64,000 nucleotides of DNA, taken from the NCBI RefSeq assembly GCF_004340525.1, contig NZ_SLWX01000001.1, forward strand, positions 310,001-374,000, read 5' to 3'. A program made the translations under genes and the position numbers. Numbering within the stretch: position 1 is the stretch's first letter; each line of letters begins with the position of its first letter. The notes under the pieces are model-generated. The model was not told the DNA's origin and searched no databases. It saw nothing but the letters and a program-made list of their open reading frames with translations. Source of the stretch: Chromatocurvus halotolerans (GTDB taxonomy: Bacteria > Pseudomonadota > Gammaproteobacteria > Pseudomonadales > Halieaceae). Below are positions 43,784 to 54,300 of the stretch, one piece after another.

Positions 43784-46663
43784 ATGTTGCACAAGAAACG
43801 TCTGTCCATGGCGGTCAGCGCCGCGATTGGCACTGCCTTCGCGATGGGAATGACTCCGGTCAACGCCCAGGAAGAAGCGATGGTCGAAGAAGTGGTCGTT
43901 ACCGGTTCGCGCATTCAGCGCGCCAACCTGGTGTCGTCCAGCCCGGTCACACAGCTCGACAACGAGCAGCTCCGGTTCACTGGCCTGAATCGCGTCGAGG
44001 ACGCACTGGCAGCAATCCCGGGTATTTCTTTGGACCAGTCCTCCGGACAGGCCATTGAGTCCATCGGTACAGCGACCATGCAGTTGCGCAACCTGGGTAC
44101 GACGCGAACGCTGGTTCTGATGAATGGTCGACGACTGCCGGCAAACTCGCCGCAGAGCCCCTCAGCCGCTGCGGACATCAACCTGATACCGGGCAACCTG
44201 ATTCAACGGGTTGAAGTCCTCACCGGCGGTGCATCGTCCACCTACGGTGCAGACGCGGTTGCGGGCGTTGTGAACTTCGTGATGCAGGACGATTTCCAGG
44301 GCGTTGAGCTGGATTACCAGTACTCCGGCCTGCGCCACAACAACGACGGTAACCTCATCGCCGACGCCGCCGAGCAGGCGGGGCAGCCCTTCGCCACAGG
44401 AACCACCTTTGACGGCGAAACCACGAACGTCAGCCTCATCATTGGTGGCAACTTCGACAATGATCGCGGCAACGTCACGGCCTTCGGTTCCTATCGTGAG
44501 ATTGCCGGCGTCACCCAGATCAATCGCGATTACTCAGCATGCCCGGTGCGCGACTCGCTCACCTGCCTCGGCTCTGCCACGAACGAGTCCGGCAGCATCA
44601 TTGCCACCGATCCGGACTCAGCCGGAGGTAATTTTCGCGTCGAGGGCAATCAACTGCTCCCCGGGTTTGGGCCTGGCTTCAATTTTGCCGCACCATCTTT
44701 TCTGCAACGTCCGGATGAGCGCGTCGTGCTGGGTACCTTTGCCCATTACGACCTGAACGAGCACGTCGAGGCTTACACCGAGCTCATGTTCATGGACACC
44801 AAGTCCACGACCCAGTTTGGCCCGTCAGGCTTCTTTTTCAACCCGACTGAAGTCAACTGTGACAACCCGTTCATGTCAGATCAGCAGCGTGACGTTCTTG
44901 GCTGCCAGGGCCCCGATGACGTGGTAGACTTGGTGATCGGACGCCGTAATGCGGAGGGTGGACCACGTTTTGGCAACTTCCGTCACTCAACCTATCGCGG
45001 AGTTTTTGGTATCCGCGGTGATCTCAGTGATGCCTGGCGTTACGACGTGTCCTACCAGTATGCCGAAGTGGATATGAACAACCGTAATGGCAACTACTTT
45101 GACATTGATCGTTTCCCCCAGGCCATCAAAGTTGTTGAGGGTCCTGACGGAACACCGGTCTGTGCACCCGGCGCTGATGATGGGTGCGTGCCCTACAACC
45201 TGTGGAACACCGGTGGCGTAACAAGGGAGCAGACAGATTTCCTGGAACAGCGCTTCTTCGAGTGGGGCACCACCTCACAGGAAGTGTTCATGGCCTTCGC
45301 ACAGGGCTCCCTTGGCGAATACGGCATTACCTCTCCATTCGCTGAGAGCGGTGTAGAGCTTGTCGTTGGCTACGAGTTTCGCGAAGAGACCCTGAAGTTC
45401 GACGGTTCGGACAACGTCAAGCGTCAGGGAACCATCGTCGAAACTGCCGGACGTTACGACGTCAATGAATTCTACTTCGAGGCCAACATTCCGGTCATAG
45501 AGGACGTCAATTTCATCCAGTCACTGTCTCTCGATGTCGGTTATCGCTACTCGGAGTATTCCTTCGGCCCGACGACAGATACCTACAAGTTCGCCGGCAG
45601 CTGGGCCATTGACGACAACCTCAAGCTTCGCGGCAGCGTTCAGCGCGCCGTGCGCGCGCCCAACGTGGTCGATCTGTTCCGGCCTGAGGTCGGCTCTCTC
45701 TACGCCATGGACCGGGATCCCTGCGAGAAGTCCAACCCCGGTGATGCATTGTCACGATCCGGGTATTCCTTCGAACAGTGTGCACGCTCGGGAGTCACCC
45801 AGGCGATCTGGGATCAGGGCGGTCCGCAATCGAACCCCGCCTCGCAGTACAACAGCGTTGTCGGTGGATCGACTGAGCTGCAGCCGGAAGAAGCCGATAC
45901 ATTGACCGCAGGTTTCATTTTTACGCCATCCTTCGCGCAGGGCCTCACCCTCAGCGTAGACTGGTACGACATTGAGATCGAAAAGGCCATTCAGGGTGTT
46001 CAGCCGGAGACGACGCTTCTGCAGTGTATCGAAACCGGTAACCCACTTTTCTGCGACGCGGTCAATCGAGGCCTCAACGATTCCCTGTGGCTGGGACAAT
46101 CATTGCTGGAGCCGAATTCGGGAGGCAGCGCGGTAGATGAGCGCAGCACGAATATCGGCTTCTTGGCAACGTCTGGTGTCGATGTCGAGATCACCTATAA
46201 CTTCGATATCGGTAACCTGGGTACTATCAACATTGCCAATATCGCGGGCTTTGTCCTTAGCTTTGAGCAGGAAGAGTTCCCGGGCGCGGGGGTTATCGAC
46301 TGCGAGGGCACGTATGGTGGTCCCTGTGGATTCCCCATTCCGGAACTGAAGAACCGTATGCAGGTGACGTGGGCAACGCCCTGGAATGTCACGGGCAGCC
46401 TGATCTGGCGTCATGTATCGGGCAGTGACCAGGAGTTCACCGACGTTCCGAATGATCTGGACGACATGAACTATCTGGATCTGGCAGCCACGTGGGAAGT
46501 CAGGGACTGGGCGTCAGTTCGTGTAGGTGTGAACAACGTGTTCGATGAAGAGCCGCCCTTTGTCTATCAGGGCGTCACCGCCCGCGAGAACGGTAATACC
46601 TTCCCGGGTATTTACGACCCGCTTGGGCAATACCTGTTCGCAGGCTTTACCCTGAGGTACTGA
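43784..46663 (+). CDS. TonB-dependent receptor with paired cysteines
   Basis: This 959-residue outer-membrane receptor has a signal peptide (AIGTAFAMGMTPVNAQE) and a TonB-box region EEVVVTGSRIQRANL. The plug has TTRTLVLMNGRRLP and VEVLTGGASSTYGADAVAGVV. The barrel ends in LFAGFTLRY with the usual C-terminal aromatic. The GSRIxR start is typical of the receptor group used for sugars, peptides or other organics rather than siderophores. At least six closely spaced Cys pairs lie in predicted loops, for example SACPVRDSLTCLG, CAPGADDGC and CEGTYGGPC. Downstream genes encode TPR-linked oxygenases and a TPR/TonB-like protein. The substrate is not deducible. Confidence 0.87.
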   Translation: MLHKKRLSMAVSAAIGTAFAMGMTPVNAQEEAMVEEVVVTGSRIQRANLVSSSPVTQLDNEQLRFTGLNRVEDALAAIPGISLDQSSGQAIESIGTATMQLRNLGTTRTLVLMNGRRLPANSPQSPSAAADINLIPGNLIQRVEVLTGGASSTYGADAVAGVVNFVMQDDFQGVELDYQYSGLRHNNDGNLIADAAEQAGQPFATGTTFDGETTNVSLIIGGNFDNDRGNVTAFGSYREIAGVTQINRDYSACPVRDSLTCLGSATNESGSIIATDPDSAGGNFRVEGNQLLPGFGPGFNFAAPSFLQRPDERVVLGTFAHYDLNEHVEAYTELMFMDTKSTTQFGPSGFFFNPTEVNCDNPFMSDQQRDVLGCQGPDDVVDLVIGRRNAEGGPRFGNFRHSTYRGVFGIRGDLSDAWRYDVSYQYAEVDMNNRNGNYFDIDRFPQAIKVVEGPDGTPVCAPGADDGCVPYNLWNTGGVTREQTDFLEQRFFEWGTTSQEVFMAFAQGSLGEYGITSPFAESGVELVVGYEFREETLKFDGSDNVKRQGTIVETAGRYDVNEFYFEANIPVIEDVNFIQSLSLDVGYRYSEYSFGPTTDTYKFAGSWAIDDNLKLRGSVQRAVRAPNVVDLFRPEVGSLYAMDRDPCEKSNPGDALSRSGYSFEQCARSGVTQAIWDQGGPQSNPASQYNSVVGGSTELQPEEADTLTAGFIFTPSFAQGLTLSVDWYDIEIEKAIQGVQPETTLLQCIETGNPLFCDAVNRGLNDSLWLGQSLLEPNSGGSAVDERSTNIGFLATSGVDVEITYNFDIGNLGTINIANIAGFVLSFEQEEFPGAGVIDCEGTYGGPCGFPIPELKNRMQVTWATPWNVTGSLIWRHVSGSDQEFTDVPNDLDDMNYLDLAATWEVRDWASVRVGVNNVFDEEPPFVYQGVTARENGNTFPGIYDPLGQYLFAGFTLRY

Positions 46664-46693
46664 TTACTGTCCACACGTCAGTAGCAGTGTTGT

Positions 46694-46724
46694 AAAGGGC
46701 CGGCTTTGCCGGCCCTTTTTTTTT
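46694..46724 (+). terminator. Intrinsic terminator after TonB receptor
   Basis: AAAGGGCCGGC and GCCGGCCCTTT form a strong stem with a three-base loop, followed by a run of nine T bases overlapping the stem end. It lies about 30 bases past the receptor stop, so the receptor is a separate transcription unit from the TPR-oxygenase gene. Confidence 0.92.
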
Positions 46725-46853
46725 GCGGGATCCATCGACTCACCCGGCCAATGCACTCCTGATAGTTCCCTCCTCCAAAGCCTTGTTACGCTCTCGGTAA
46801 TCCTGCATTGGCTTGTTACACTAGTCGCTCTATCGACAGGTACTGAGGCTTCT

Positions 46854-48686
46854 GTGAACCCGTCAGCACAACTGCTCTCCCAGGCAGCGACACTGCTGCA
46901 GCAGAAACACTTCGATGACTGCATCCGCCTGTGTCGACAGTGTCTTTCCCGGGCGCCGTCGATGACCGACTTCCAGCATCTACTCGCCCTGGCGCAGCAG
47001 CGCAGCAACCGCAGTTCGGATGCCGAAAAGACCTTTCGCCAGCTGGTTGCGCGCGAGCCCAAGCGGGCGGATTATCTGCTCAGCTATGGCGCCTTCCTGC
47101 GCGGGCAGGGGCACATGGCCCAGGCCGAGAGACGCCTGCGCAAGGCCTGCAAGCTGGCGCCGGAGTTTCATCAGGCCTGGCACGCGCTGGGCCTGCTGCT
47201 GTTTGCGACCGACAGACCGGGTGAGGCTTTCACTTGTGCGCAGCGGGTGACCACACTCGCCGCAGATTTTGCGCCCGGCTGGGAGCTCGCCGCCGCGGCG
47301 GCGCAGAAGCACGGCAGTATCGAGGAAGCCCTTCAGGCCTGCCGGGAGGGGCTGCAGCATCTCCCAGCGGCACCGCGTCTGCACTACTCACTGGCGCAGC
47401 TGCTGCGTGAGCGCTGCGAGTTTGACGCCGCGGCTGCCGCCTATGCCGCGTCCCGCGACTGCGGGCTCGACAGCCCGGACCTGTACCAGAATCACGCCGA
47501 TGCGCTGCTCGATGGCGGACACCCGGAGGATGCGCTGGCGGTCGCAGAAAGCGGCGTGCAGCGCTTTGCGCAGCACGCGCTGCTGCAGCGCACAGCGACA
47601 CGTCTGCATATCGAGGTGGGGGCGCCGGGCGACCCCCTGGCCAGACTGCGCGCAGCAACGCAGGGCAATCCCCAGAACCCGGAGCTCTGGCAGGCGCTGG
47701 TCGAACTGCAGAAGCGCATGGGACACACCGATGAAGCCGCGGCAACCCTGCGCGACGCCGCTGTCCGCGGCTGCCCCGGAACGCCGGGTATCGGAATATT
47801 GATGGCGCAGGATGCGGCGCTGCGCGGTGATTCCGCATCCGCAGAACAGCAGTTTGAACAGCTGCTTGAGCGCTACCCTGAAAGTGCGGCGACGCATATC
47901 AACTTCGCCATGCACCTCCTGGCCCGCGAGCAGCCGGATCGCGCTGCTGCGTTGTGCGATGCCGTCCTGCGTCACGAGCCTTTCAACCAGCTGGCTCTGG
48001 CCTACCTCACGACAGCGCTGCAGCTGCAGGGGGATGCGCGCGAGCACTGGCTCTGCGATTACGAGAAAATGGTCGTGGCCGTGCCCATCCCGGTGCCAGA
48101 GCCGTTTTCAAGCCGCGAGGCCTTTTTTGCCGCGCTGACCGAGGTGCTGGAAGAACAGCACCATGCCCGCTCGCACCCGATCGAACAGAGCGTGCGCGGT
48201 GGCACGCAGACCAACGGCTTCCTGTTTCGCCTGCCGCATCCCCTCTTGCGGGTGCTCGAGCAGCAGATTCGCAAGGCGGTGGCCAGCGCGATGGCAGAAT
48301 TTCGGCGCGATGAGCAACATCCTTTCTGGGGCCGTCCACAACAGACGGCGAGTGCTGCCGACCTGCGCTTTGCCGGCGCCTGGTCGGTGCGACTGCGCGA
48401 TCAGGGCTATCACACCAACCATATCCACCCCGAAGGCTGGATCAGTTCAGCGCTGTATATCAGCCTTCCGGAGGTTGTCACGACGGGGTCGGGGACTGAG
48501 GGCCATATTCAGTTTGGCGCACCGCTCGGGGAACTCGGCCTGAACCTGCCGCCGCGGCGAACGGTCCGGCCCGAGGTGGGGACGCTTGTCCTGTTCCCCT
48601 CCTATATGTGGCACGGCACCGTGCCCTTTCAATCGGAGCAGTCGCGGATAACCGTGGCGTTTGACCTGCTGCCGCCGGGGGCATAA
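46854..48686 (+). CDS. TPR protein with C-terminal 2-oxoglutarate/Fe(II) oxygenase domain
   Basis: This 610-residue soluble protein has about ten TPR-like helical repeats (1-400), then a putative 2OG-Fe(II) oxygenase domain (about 440-605). The double-stranded beta helix carries the iron facial triad in YHTNHIHPEGWISSALYIS and in VLFPSYMWHGTVPF, with the 2OG Arg in QSRITVAFDLL. GTG 46854 has GAGG upstream. TPRs usually bind a protein partner, so a protein or peptide hydroxylation role is plausible. The gene is convergent with the aspartyl hydroxylase gene 80 bases away. Confidence 0.85.
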   Translation: MNPSAQLLSQAATLLQQKHFDDCIRLCRQCLSRAPSMTDFQHLLALAQQRSNRSSDAEKTFRQLVAREPKRADYLLSYGAFLRGQGHMAQAERRLRKACKLAPEFHQAWHALGLLLFATDRPGEAFTCAQRVTTLAADFAPGWELAAAAAQKHGSIEEALQACREGLQHLPAAPRLHYSLAQLLRERCEFDAAAAAYAASRDCGLDSPDLYQNHADALLDGGHPEDALAVAESGVQRFAQHALLQRTATRLHIEVGAPGDPLARLRAATQGNPQNPELWQALVELQKRMGHTDEAAATLRDAAVRGCPGTPGIGILMAQDAALRGDSASAEQQFEQLLERYPESAATHINFAMHLLAREQPDRAAALCDAVLRHEPFNQLALAYLTTALQLQGDAREHWLCDYEKMVVAVPIPVPEPFSSREAFFAALTEVLEEQHHARSHPIEQSVRGGTQTNGFLFRLPHPLLRVLEQQIRKAVASAMAEFRRDEQHPFWGRPQQTASAADLRFAGAWSVRLRDQGYHTNHIHPEGWISSALYISLPEVVTTGSGTEGHIQFGAPLGELGLNLPPRRTVRPEVGTLVLFPSYMWHGTVPFQSEQSRITVAFDLLPPGA

Positions 48687-48768
48687 GTCGGGACTTCACA
48701 GTTTTCCCGCGGCCGCCGCTCTGTCTAGTGGGCCACGCGGCAGCAGGAGTGGCTATAGCAGGCAAGCC

Positions 48769-49935
48769 TCAGCCCTGCAGCCAGTCCCGGTGTGTCACCA
48801 GCAGCGCGGAAATCAGCTCGCGTTCGGCGGCGCTGAGCAGTGGATTCCAGATATCGAAAATCAGGATCACCCGGGTCTCGTCGGCATCGTTCCAGGCTTC
48901 ATGCTCGATGGTGTCGTCAAACACCCAGGCCTCACCGAGACGCCACTCCCGCTGCTGGTTGCCAACGCGGAAGCGCGCGGGACCCGGGAGCACCAGCGGC
49001 AGGTGCACCAGCAGGCGGGCATTGGTCGAGCCCGTGTGCGGCGGGATGTGCGTGTGCGGCGCCAGCGCGGAAAACAGCGCCGTCGGGGCAAAGCCGGGCT
49101 GGTCTGCCAGCGGGAGCTGCTCCAGCAAGGCCGCGGTTTTCGGGCAGCGCGCCATGGACTCGCTCTGTGCTTCACCGTCTTTCCACAGCCACAGGGAACT
49201 CCACTCGCGGGCGTGATTCAGCGCCTTGAACTGGTTCTCCGGCGTGCCGGGCGCGTACTGCACGTAGGGTTCAAAACCCGGAAGACCCGCCTTCAGCAGG
49301 CTGTCGAGTTCACCGCGAATGGTGTCGGTGGCCGCCTCCAGCGTTTCCAGCCAGGGGAAGTGGCTGCGCTCAAAGAAAGGGATCGCCGGCAGCTGCGGCA
49401 CATGCAGCTGCACCGGCTCGGCGTTGTAGACCTTCTTCGTGCCGGCCACAATATCCAGGCATTCCTCAAAGCGGCCCAGCGACTCGCCCTCGTGAGATTC
49501 CATTACCGGGCCCAGGGCATCGCGAAAATGCGCCGCCATCGCCTCCGACTGCTGGGCAATCACCGCCCTCGCCTGCTGCATTGGCGCGGCCAGACCGGCG
49601 GGCAGCTTGGCGTCCGGCGGGGCAATGCGCAGCGCGTTGCGGTAGACCTCGGCGGCCTGGCGCAGGTGGCCTATCTGCTCCAGGATGGATCCCTTGGACA
49701 ACAGCGCCATGAAGGTATAGGGATCGATCGCCAGCACCGCATTGAGGGACTCAATGGCCGCCGGGTAGTTGCCCAGCGCGCGCTGGGCAATGGCGACATT
49801 CATGTGCAGGTCGACGCTCTCGCCGTGCACCGGCATCGCCGCCTGCAGCAACTCCAGCGCGGAACGGGCATCACCGCGACGCACCCGCGACTGCGCCTCC
49901 TGAAGCGTGGTCTTCAGGCTGTTCTGTTCGTTCAT
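48769..49935 (-). CDS. TPR protein with aspartyl/asparaginyl beta-hydroxylase domain
   Basis: This 388-residue protein has TPR-like repeats over the first 110 residues and an AspH-type domain in the second half. The domain shows HIPPHTGSTNARLLVHLPL with the first iron His, and WVFDDTIEHEAWN with the second. The family hydroxylates Asp or Asn side chains in some organisms; bacterial targets are mostly unknown. ATG 49935 is one base past the stop of the TPR/TonB-like gene, so the two are tightly coupled. Confidence 0.87.
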   Translation of the reverse strand: MNEQNSLKTTLQEAQSRVRRGDARSALELLQAAMPVHGESVDLHMNVAIAQRALGNYPAAIESLNAVLAIDPYTFMALLSKGSILEQIGHLRQAAEVYRNALRIAPPDAKLPAGLAAPMQQARAVIAQQSEAMAAHFRDALGPVMESHEGESLGRFEECLDIVAGTKKVYNAEPVQLHVPQLPAIPFFERSHFPWLETLEAATDTIRGELDSLLKAGLPGFEPYVQYAPGTPENQFKALNHAREWSSLWLWKDGEAQSESMARCPKTAALLEQLPLADQPGFAPTALFSALAPHTHIPPHTGSTNARLLVHLPLVLPGPARFRVGNQQREWRLGEAWVFDDTIEHEAWNDADETRVILIFDIWNPLLSAAERELISALLVTHRDWLQG

Positions 49936-49936
49936 C

Positions 49937-51319
49937 CTAGTACCTGACCTGGTAGGTGCGCTGCAAATCCTTCGCAGCGACGACCTTGCCATTTTTCAGG
50001 CTCGGACGAAAGCGCACGTTGCGCAGGTAATGGTAGGCGCGGGTCAGCGTCAACTGAACCTGCTCGTCCGTGGTCTCGGTGAGAATCTGGATATCCCTGG
50101 CCTCACCGTGTCGTGTTACCCGGAAGCCCATCTGCACCTGTGCGTTGTTTTGTGCTTCCAGCGGCACCGCCCCCGGGTTGAAGACCCTGCTGCGCGGCAG
50201 CTCCAGCGGCGCGGCGAATTCACGCTGCAGCCAGTCCGCTCCCCCCTCTTCGCCGGCCATGATGTCCCAGGCCTCCTCGTACAGGCGAATCGCTTTCGCA
50301 TAGCGTCGGTGCCACTGGTACCAGTCCGCCCGGGCGATGCGTGCGTTCGCGAGTTCCTGTGCCGAGCTGTCGGGGTTGGCCTGCAGCACCGCCTCAGCGC
50401 GCTCAAGCGCCTCCCGACCGTAGCGAAAGTTATAGTCGCGCATTCGCCAGAAGCGCAGCTGTGCCTGATTCGCAAGGCTGGCGTCCATGGCCGGTCCGCC
50501 CGTGATGCGCACGCCGGATTGCTGTTCACCGGGATAGACCGAAACCAGGTAGCACAGATCGATATGGCCCTGCAGATAGGGCAGCAGTGCCCGGCTGTAC
50601 TCACCCTCGCTGGCTTCTATATTCTCGATCGCGTTCTCATAGAGGTCGTTGAGACCCACCAGGCGTGGATAGCGCAACCGGTCCATGTCGCCGAGATAGA
50701 CACCGCGCATCCAGTCGGCGTAGTGCAGGGTCGCCTCACGCATCCGGGGGCTGGCAGGATTCTGCTCCTGGTATTGCCTGACGCGATACAGGTAGGCCTG
50801 CTGCTCGTCGGCGGCGGCAAAATCACCCAGTCGCAGATGGGCTGCGATCAGCTGTTCCAGCATCGCTTCCTGCGCCGGGGTATACAGCCCCCGGTTGATG
50901 CGAACGAGATGAACAGCGCGCTGCAGATAATCGACGGCCTCGGTCACGCGGTCCTGCGAAAGGCTTGCATAGCCGAGTTCCGCGACCGGCCGGGACAGCC
51001 GCGCAGCCATGGGCCCAGCGAGAGACTCGAGTGTCTCGACCTCGGATTCGAGGGTTTCGATGGATTGCTCCGAATCCCGCACCAGCGGCGGATCGAACCG
51101 GAACGGACCGAGTGGATCTTCCTCCCGGTACAGGCTGGCGCCGTAGTGGGTTACCGGGGGTAGCTCCGGCGACAGGGATGAACAGCACTGCGCCCTGCCC
51201 GTGTCCGCCGCAGTGACGCTCGCGCACAGTGAGAGCAGCGCTGAAAGGCCCAGCGCCGCCCGAAGGTTGCCGACGTGCGCTACCTCACCTGCCCAGAACA
51301 CGCTTGCCACTCGCCACAC
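49937..51319 (-). CDS. Exported TPR protein with C-terminal TonB-like domain
   Basis: This 460-residue protein has a signal peptide (LRAALGLSALLSLCASVTA), a helical TPR-like middle (about 60-370) and an end that resembles the TonB C-terminal domain: VQMGFRVTRHGEARDIQIL, then YLRNVRFRPSLKNGKVV. AGGAG precedes the ATG with six-base spacing. It lacks the long Pro-rich linker and ExbB-contacting helix of classical TonB, so it is not an obvious energy transducer. Its place between a VPS10-like gene and the AspH gene links it to the receptor nearby, by inference. Confidence 0.7.
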   Translation of the reverse strand: MWRVASVFWAGEVAHVGNLRAALGLSALLSLCASVTAADTGRAQCCSSLSPELPPVTHYGASLYREEDPLGPFRFDPPLVRDSEQSIETLESEVETLESLAGPMAARLSRPVAELGYASLSQDRVTEAVDYLQRAVHLVRINRGLYTPAQEAMLEQLIAAHLRLGDFAAADEQQAYLYRVRQYQEQNPASPRMREATLHYADWMRGVYLGDMDRLRYPRLVGLNDLYENAIENIEASEGEYSRALLPYLQGHIDLCYLVSVYPGEQQSGVRITGGPAMDASLANQAQLRFWRMRDYNFRYGREALERAEAVLQANPDSSAQELANARIARADWYQWHRRYAKAIRLYEEAWDIMAGEEGGADWLQREFAAPLELPRSRVFNPGAVPLEAQNNAQVQMGFRVTRHGEARDIQILTETTDEQVQLTLTRAYHYLRNVRFRPSLKNGKVVAAKDLQRTYQVRY

Positions 51320-51329
51320 ATTGTCGCTC

Positions 51330-54300
51330 CTAGGGCGTCGCGTCGAGCGGTACCGGCGTCTGCGTCAGCAGCCCCAGCCCACTCTCGGCGAATGTCGCCC
51401 GAACCTCTGCGTGCTCACCTGCCAGGTAATCGTTCAAGGCCGAGACTGTCCCGGTGATACGCGCGGCGGCGCGCTCAACAAAGGCTTCCGCCGTCGGGCT
51501 TGGGGCATCGTAGGTGGACGTCAGGAAGGCCCGCGCCCGCTGCAGCATGCTCGATGCCCTGTCGTCCCCATAGGGGCGACCCACTGTGCCCTCGGGCTCA
51601 TGCAGATCGGCCTCAAGCGCGTCCAGCCGTTCACCGGCGGCCTTGGCCTGCTGCTGCAGAGCGTCGTGAGCCGAGGGGTCCTCCGACTGCTCGATCAGGG
51701 TTTTCACGGTGGCCAGATCCTGACGGGCACTCAGCACACGCCGGATGGCCTGGTCGAGGGTCGACTGCATGGACTGCAGCTCCAGCTGCATCGCCTGGTT
51801 CGCGTTCATCGCCGCCATCGAGACGCGGCTGCGGGGGTCAGCAAGCACGCGCGCCTCCACCGACTGCTCTGTGTCATCGAAGGCTATGGTCAGCTGATAA
51901 GTGCCCGGCAGCGCCTCGATGCCCGGCGGGAGATCGTCATCTGGCTTGCTCCCCTTGCCCGGCAGCGGTGGCAGACCGTCCCGCCTGAGATTCCAGACCA
52001 CCCGATTGATGCCTTGCTGGACGTCGGCGGTAAAGGTGCGGATGACGTCACCGCTGGCATCAGCAACCGTTATGGTAGCCCGCGGTGGCTCGCTACCTGC
52101 GGCGGACTCGTCGCCGCTATCGCGACTATCTTCCTCATCCTTCATTGTCGCCCGCAGTGCCGCCTTGCGCGCCTTTTCGCGCTTGGCATCGGGATGCGGC
52201 AGATCGTCACCGGATGCCATGAAGGTCAGCACAACGCCGTAGGGTTCGTTGGGGGCGTTGAACTCGCCATTGCCCCAGAAGCGGCCGGCGATGACCGGGT
52301 TGCTGTCGTATTGCTGGCCGTCGGTGGCGCCCAGGAGTGCGAATCGACGCTCGAAGTCGCCCGCCGAGAGGCCGCGCAGCGGGCTGACATCATCGAGCAC
52401 AAAGACGGCACGGCCATGGGTGCCTATCACCAGATCGCTCTCCCGCTCCTGGAACGCCAGGTCCATGACCGAGGACGTGGGCACACCGGCGGTAAAGCGG
52501 GTCCAGTCCTCGCCGGCGTTCAGGCTAAGGAACAGGCCGAACTCCGTGCCGGCCCAGAGCAGGTTCCCATCATCAGGATCCTGCAGCACCGACAGTGCGT
52601 AGCCAGTGATAGAGTCATCGGCCAGGCTCTCCCAGTGCCGCCCATAGTCCTCAGTGCGGTAGATGTAGGGCGTGAAGTCACCGCGCCGGTGATTGTCGAA
52701 CACCACAAAGGCGGTGCCCGCATCGTGGGGACTCGGATAGATCATGGGCACCCAGGTATTGTCCGGCACGCCGCCAACGTTCCCCTCGACGCTGGTCCAG
52801 GTCTCACCGCCGTCGCGGGTGACATGAAGCCGACCGTCATCGGTACCCACCCAGATCACGCCCTGCTCAACCCTCGAAGGCGCCACGGCGATGATGGTGG
52901 TGAAGTTCTCAGCGGCGGTCACATCAAAGGTGATACCCCCGGACGTGCGGAAAGTCTGCCAGTCGGGATTGTCCGTGGTGAGGTCATCGCTGATCACGTC
53001 CCAGCTCAGGCCTCGATCGGTCGACTTGTGCAGAAACTGGCTGCCGTAATATATGGTGGATGGCTCGAAGGGATCGATGGCAAACCCCGCAGACCAGTTG
53101 AAGCGCAGATCCGTGTCGGGGGTGGGTGGATTGGGCCGGATTGATCGCTGCTCGCCCGTGTTCAGGTTCCAGCGGCTCAGGTTGCCGCCCTGGCTCATCG
53201 CGTAGCCGGTATTCGCCATAACCGGGTCGGGCACCGTATCGAAGCCGTCGCCGAAGGCCACCTCCTGCCAGTGCAGGTTGCGGATGCCGCCGACGTCAAA
53301 GGTTTCGGCGGGCCCGCGCCAGGAGCCGTTGTCCTGCAGGCCGCCGTAGACGTTGTAAGGGTGCGCGTCATCCACGGCGACATGATAGAACTGGGCCAGG
53401 GGCAGGTTCTCGACAAAGCGCCAGGTATCTCCGCCATCCCGGGTGATGGCTATGCCGCCATCGTTGCCGGCAATCATGTGCTCCGGATCGGAGGGGTTGA
53501 TCCACCAGGCATGGGTGTCAATGTGGATCGAGTGGCCCGGCGCGCAGCAGTCGATAGCGGCGATGTACTCGAAGGTCCTGCCGCCATCAATAGAGCGGCG
53601 CACGCGGCTCTCCACGTTGTAGACCGTATCGGGGTCCTGCGGGTCGACGTCCAGCAACGTGTAATAGAAGGGCCGAACCGAGACATTGGCCTCGTCGTTG
53701 ACGGTCTTCCAGCGGTTGCCGCCGTCGTCGGAACGTATCAGGGCAGAGGTTTCGGCTTCAACCAGGGCATAGACCCGGTTCGGATCGCTGGGCGCGATGG
53801 CAAAGACCGAGCGGCCCAGGTCGCCCTCGGGGAGGCCATCCTCGACCGTCAGCGGGGTCCAGCTGTCGCCGCCGTCAATGGAGCGGAACAGTCCGGAGCC
53901 AGGCCCTCCACTCTCGAAACGGTAGGGCCAGCGACGGAACTCCCAGAGTGCCGCGAACAGCTTCTTCGGGTTGCGCGGGTCCATCTTGATGTCGGTGGCA
54001 CCGGTGCGCTCATTGGGCCCGGAGAGAATTTGGGCCCAGGTCTTGCCGCCGTCAGTGGTTCTGAAGACACCGCGGTCGCCGCCGTCGCTCCAAAGGGGCC
54101 CCAGCGCGGAGACATAGGCAATATCCGGATCGCTGGGGTGCAGCGCAATCCGGTTGATTCTTTCGGCGCCCTCCAGGCCCACCTTGACCCAGCTGCGCCC
54201 GCCGTCGGTGGAGCGATACATGCCGTCGCCGATGGACGCCGAGTTGCGGGTGGCTCCTTCACCGGTACCCACCCAGATAATGTCGGGGTGGTTCTGGTTG

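Noticed and set aside
12351-48736. The 11-mer CTAGTGGGCCA occurring at both 12351 and 48726, each after convergent gene ends
   Set aside because: Only two copies; only the first forms a full hairpin, so a dispersed repeat family is not supported.
51201-53144. Long plus-strand open frame (647 codons) opposite VPS10 paralogue 1
   Set aside because: Antisense shadow of a repeat-rich gene; its protein is Gly/Arg/Val-rich with no motif, and the sense strand has eleven Asp-boxes.
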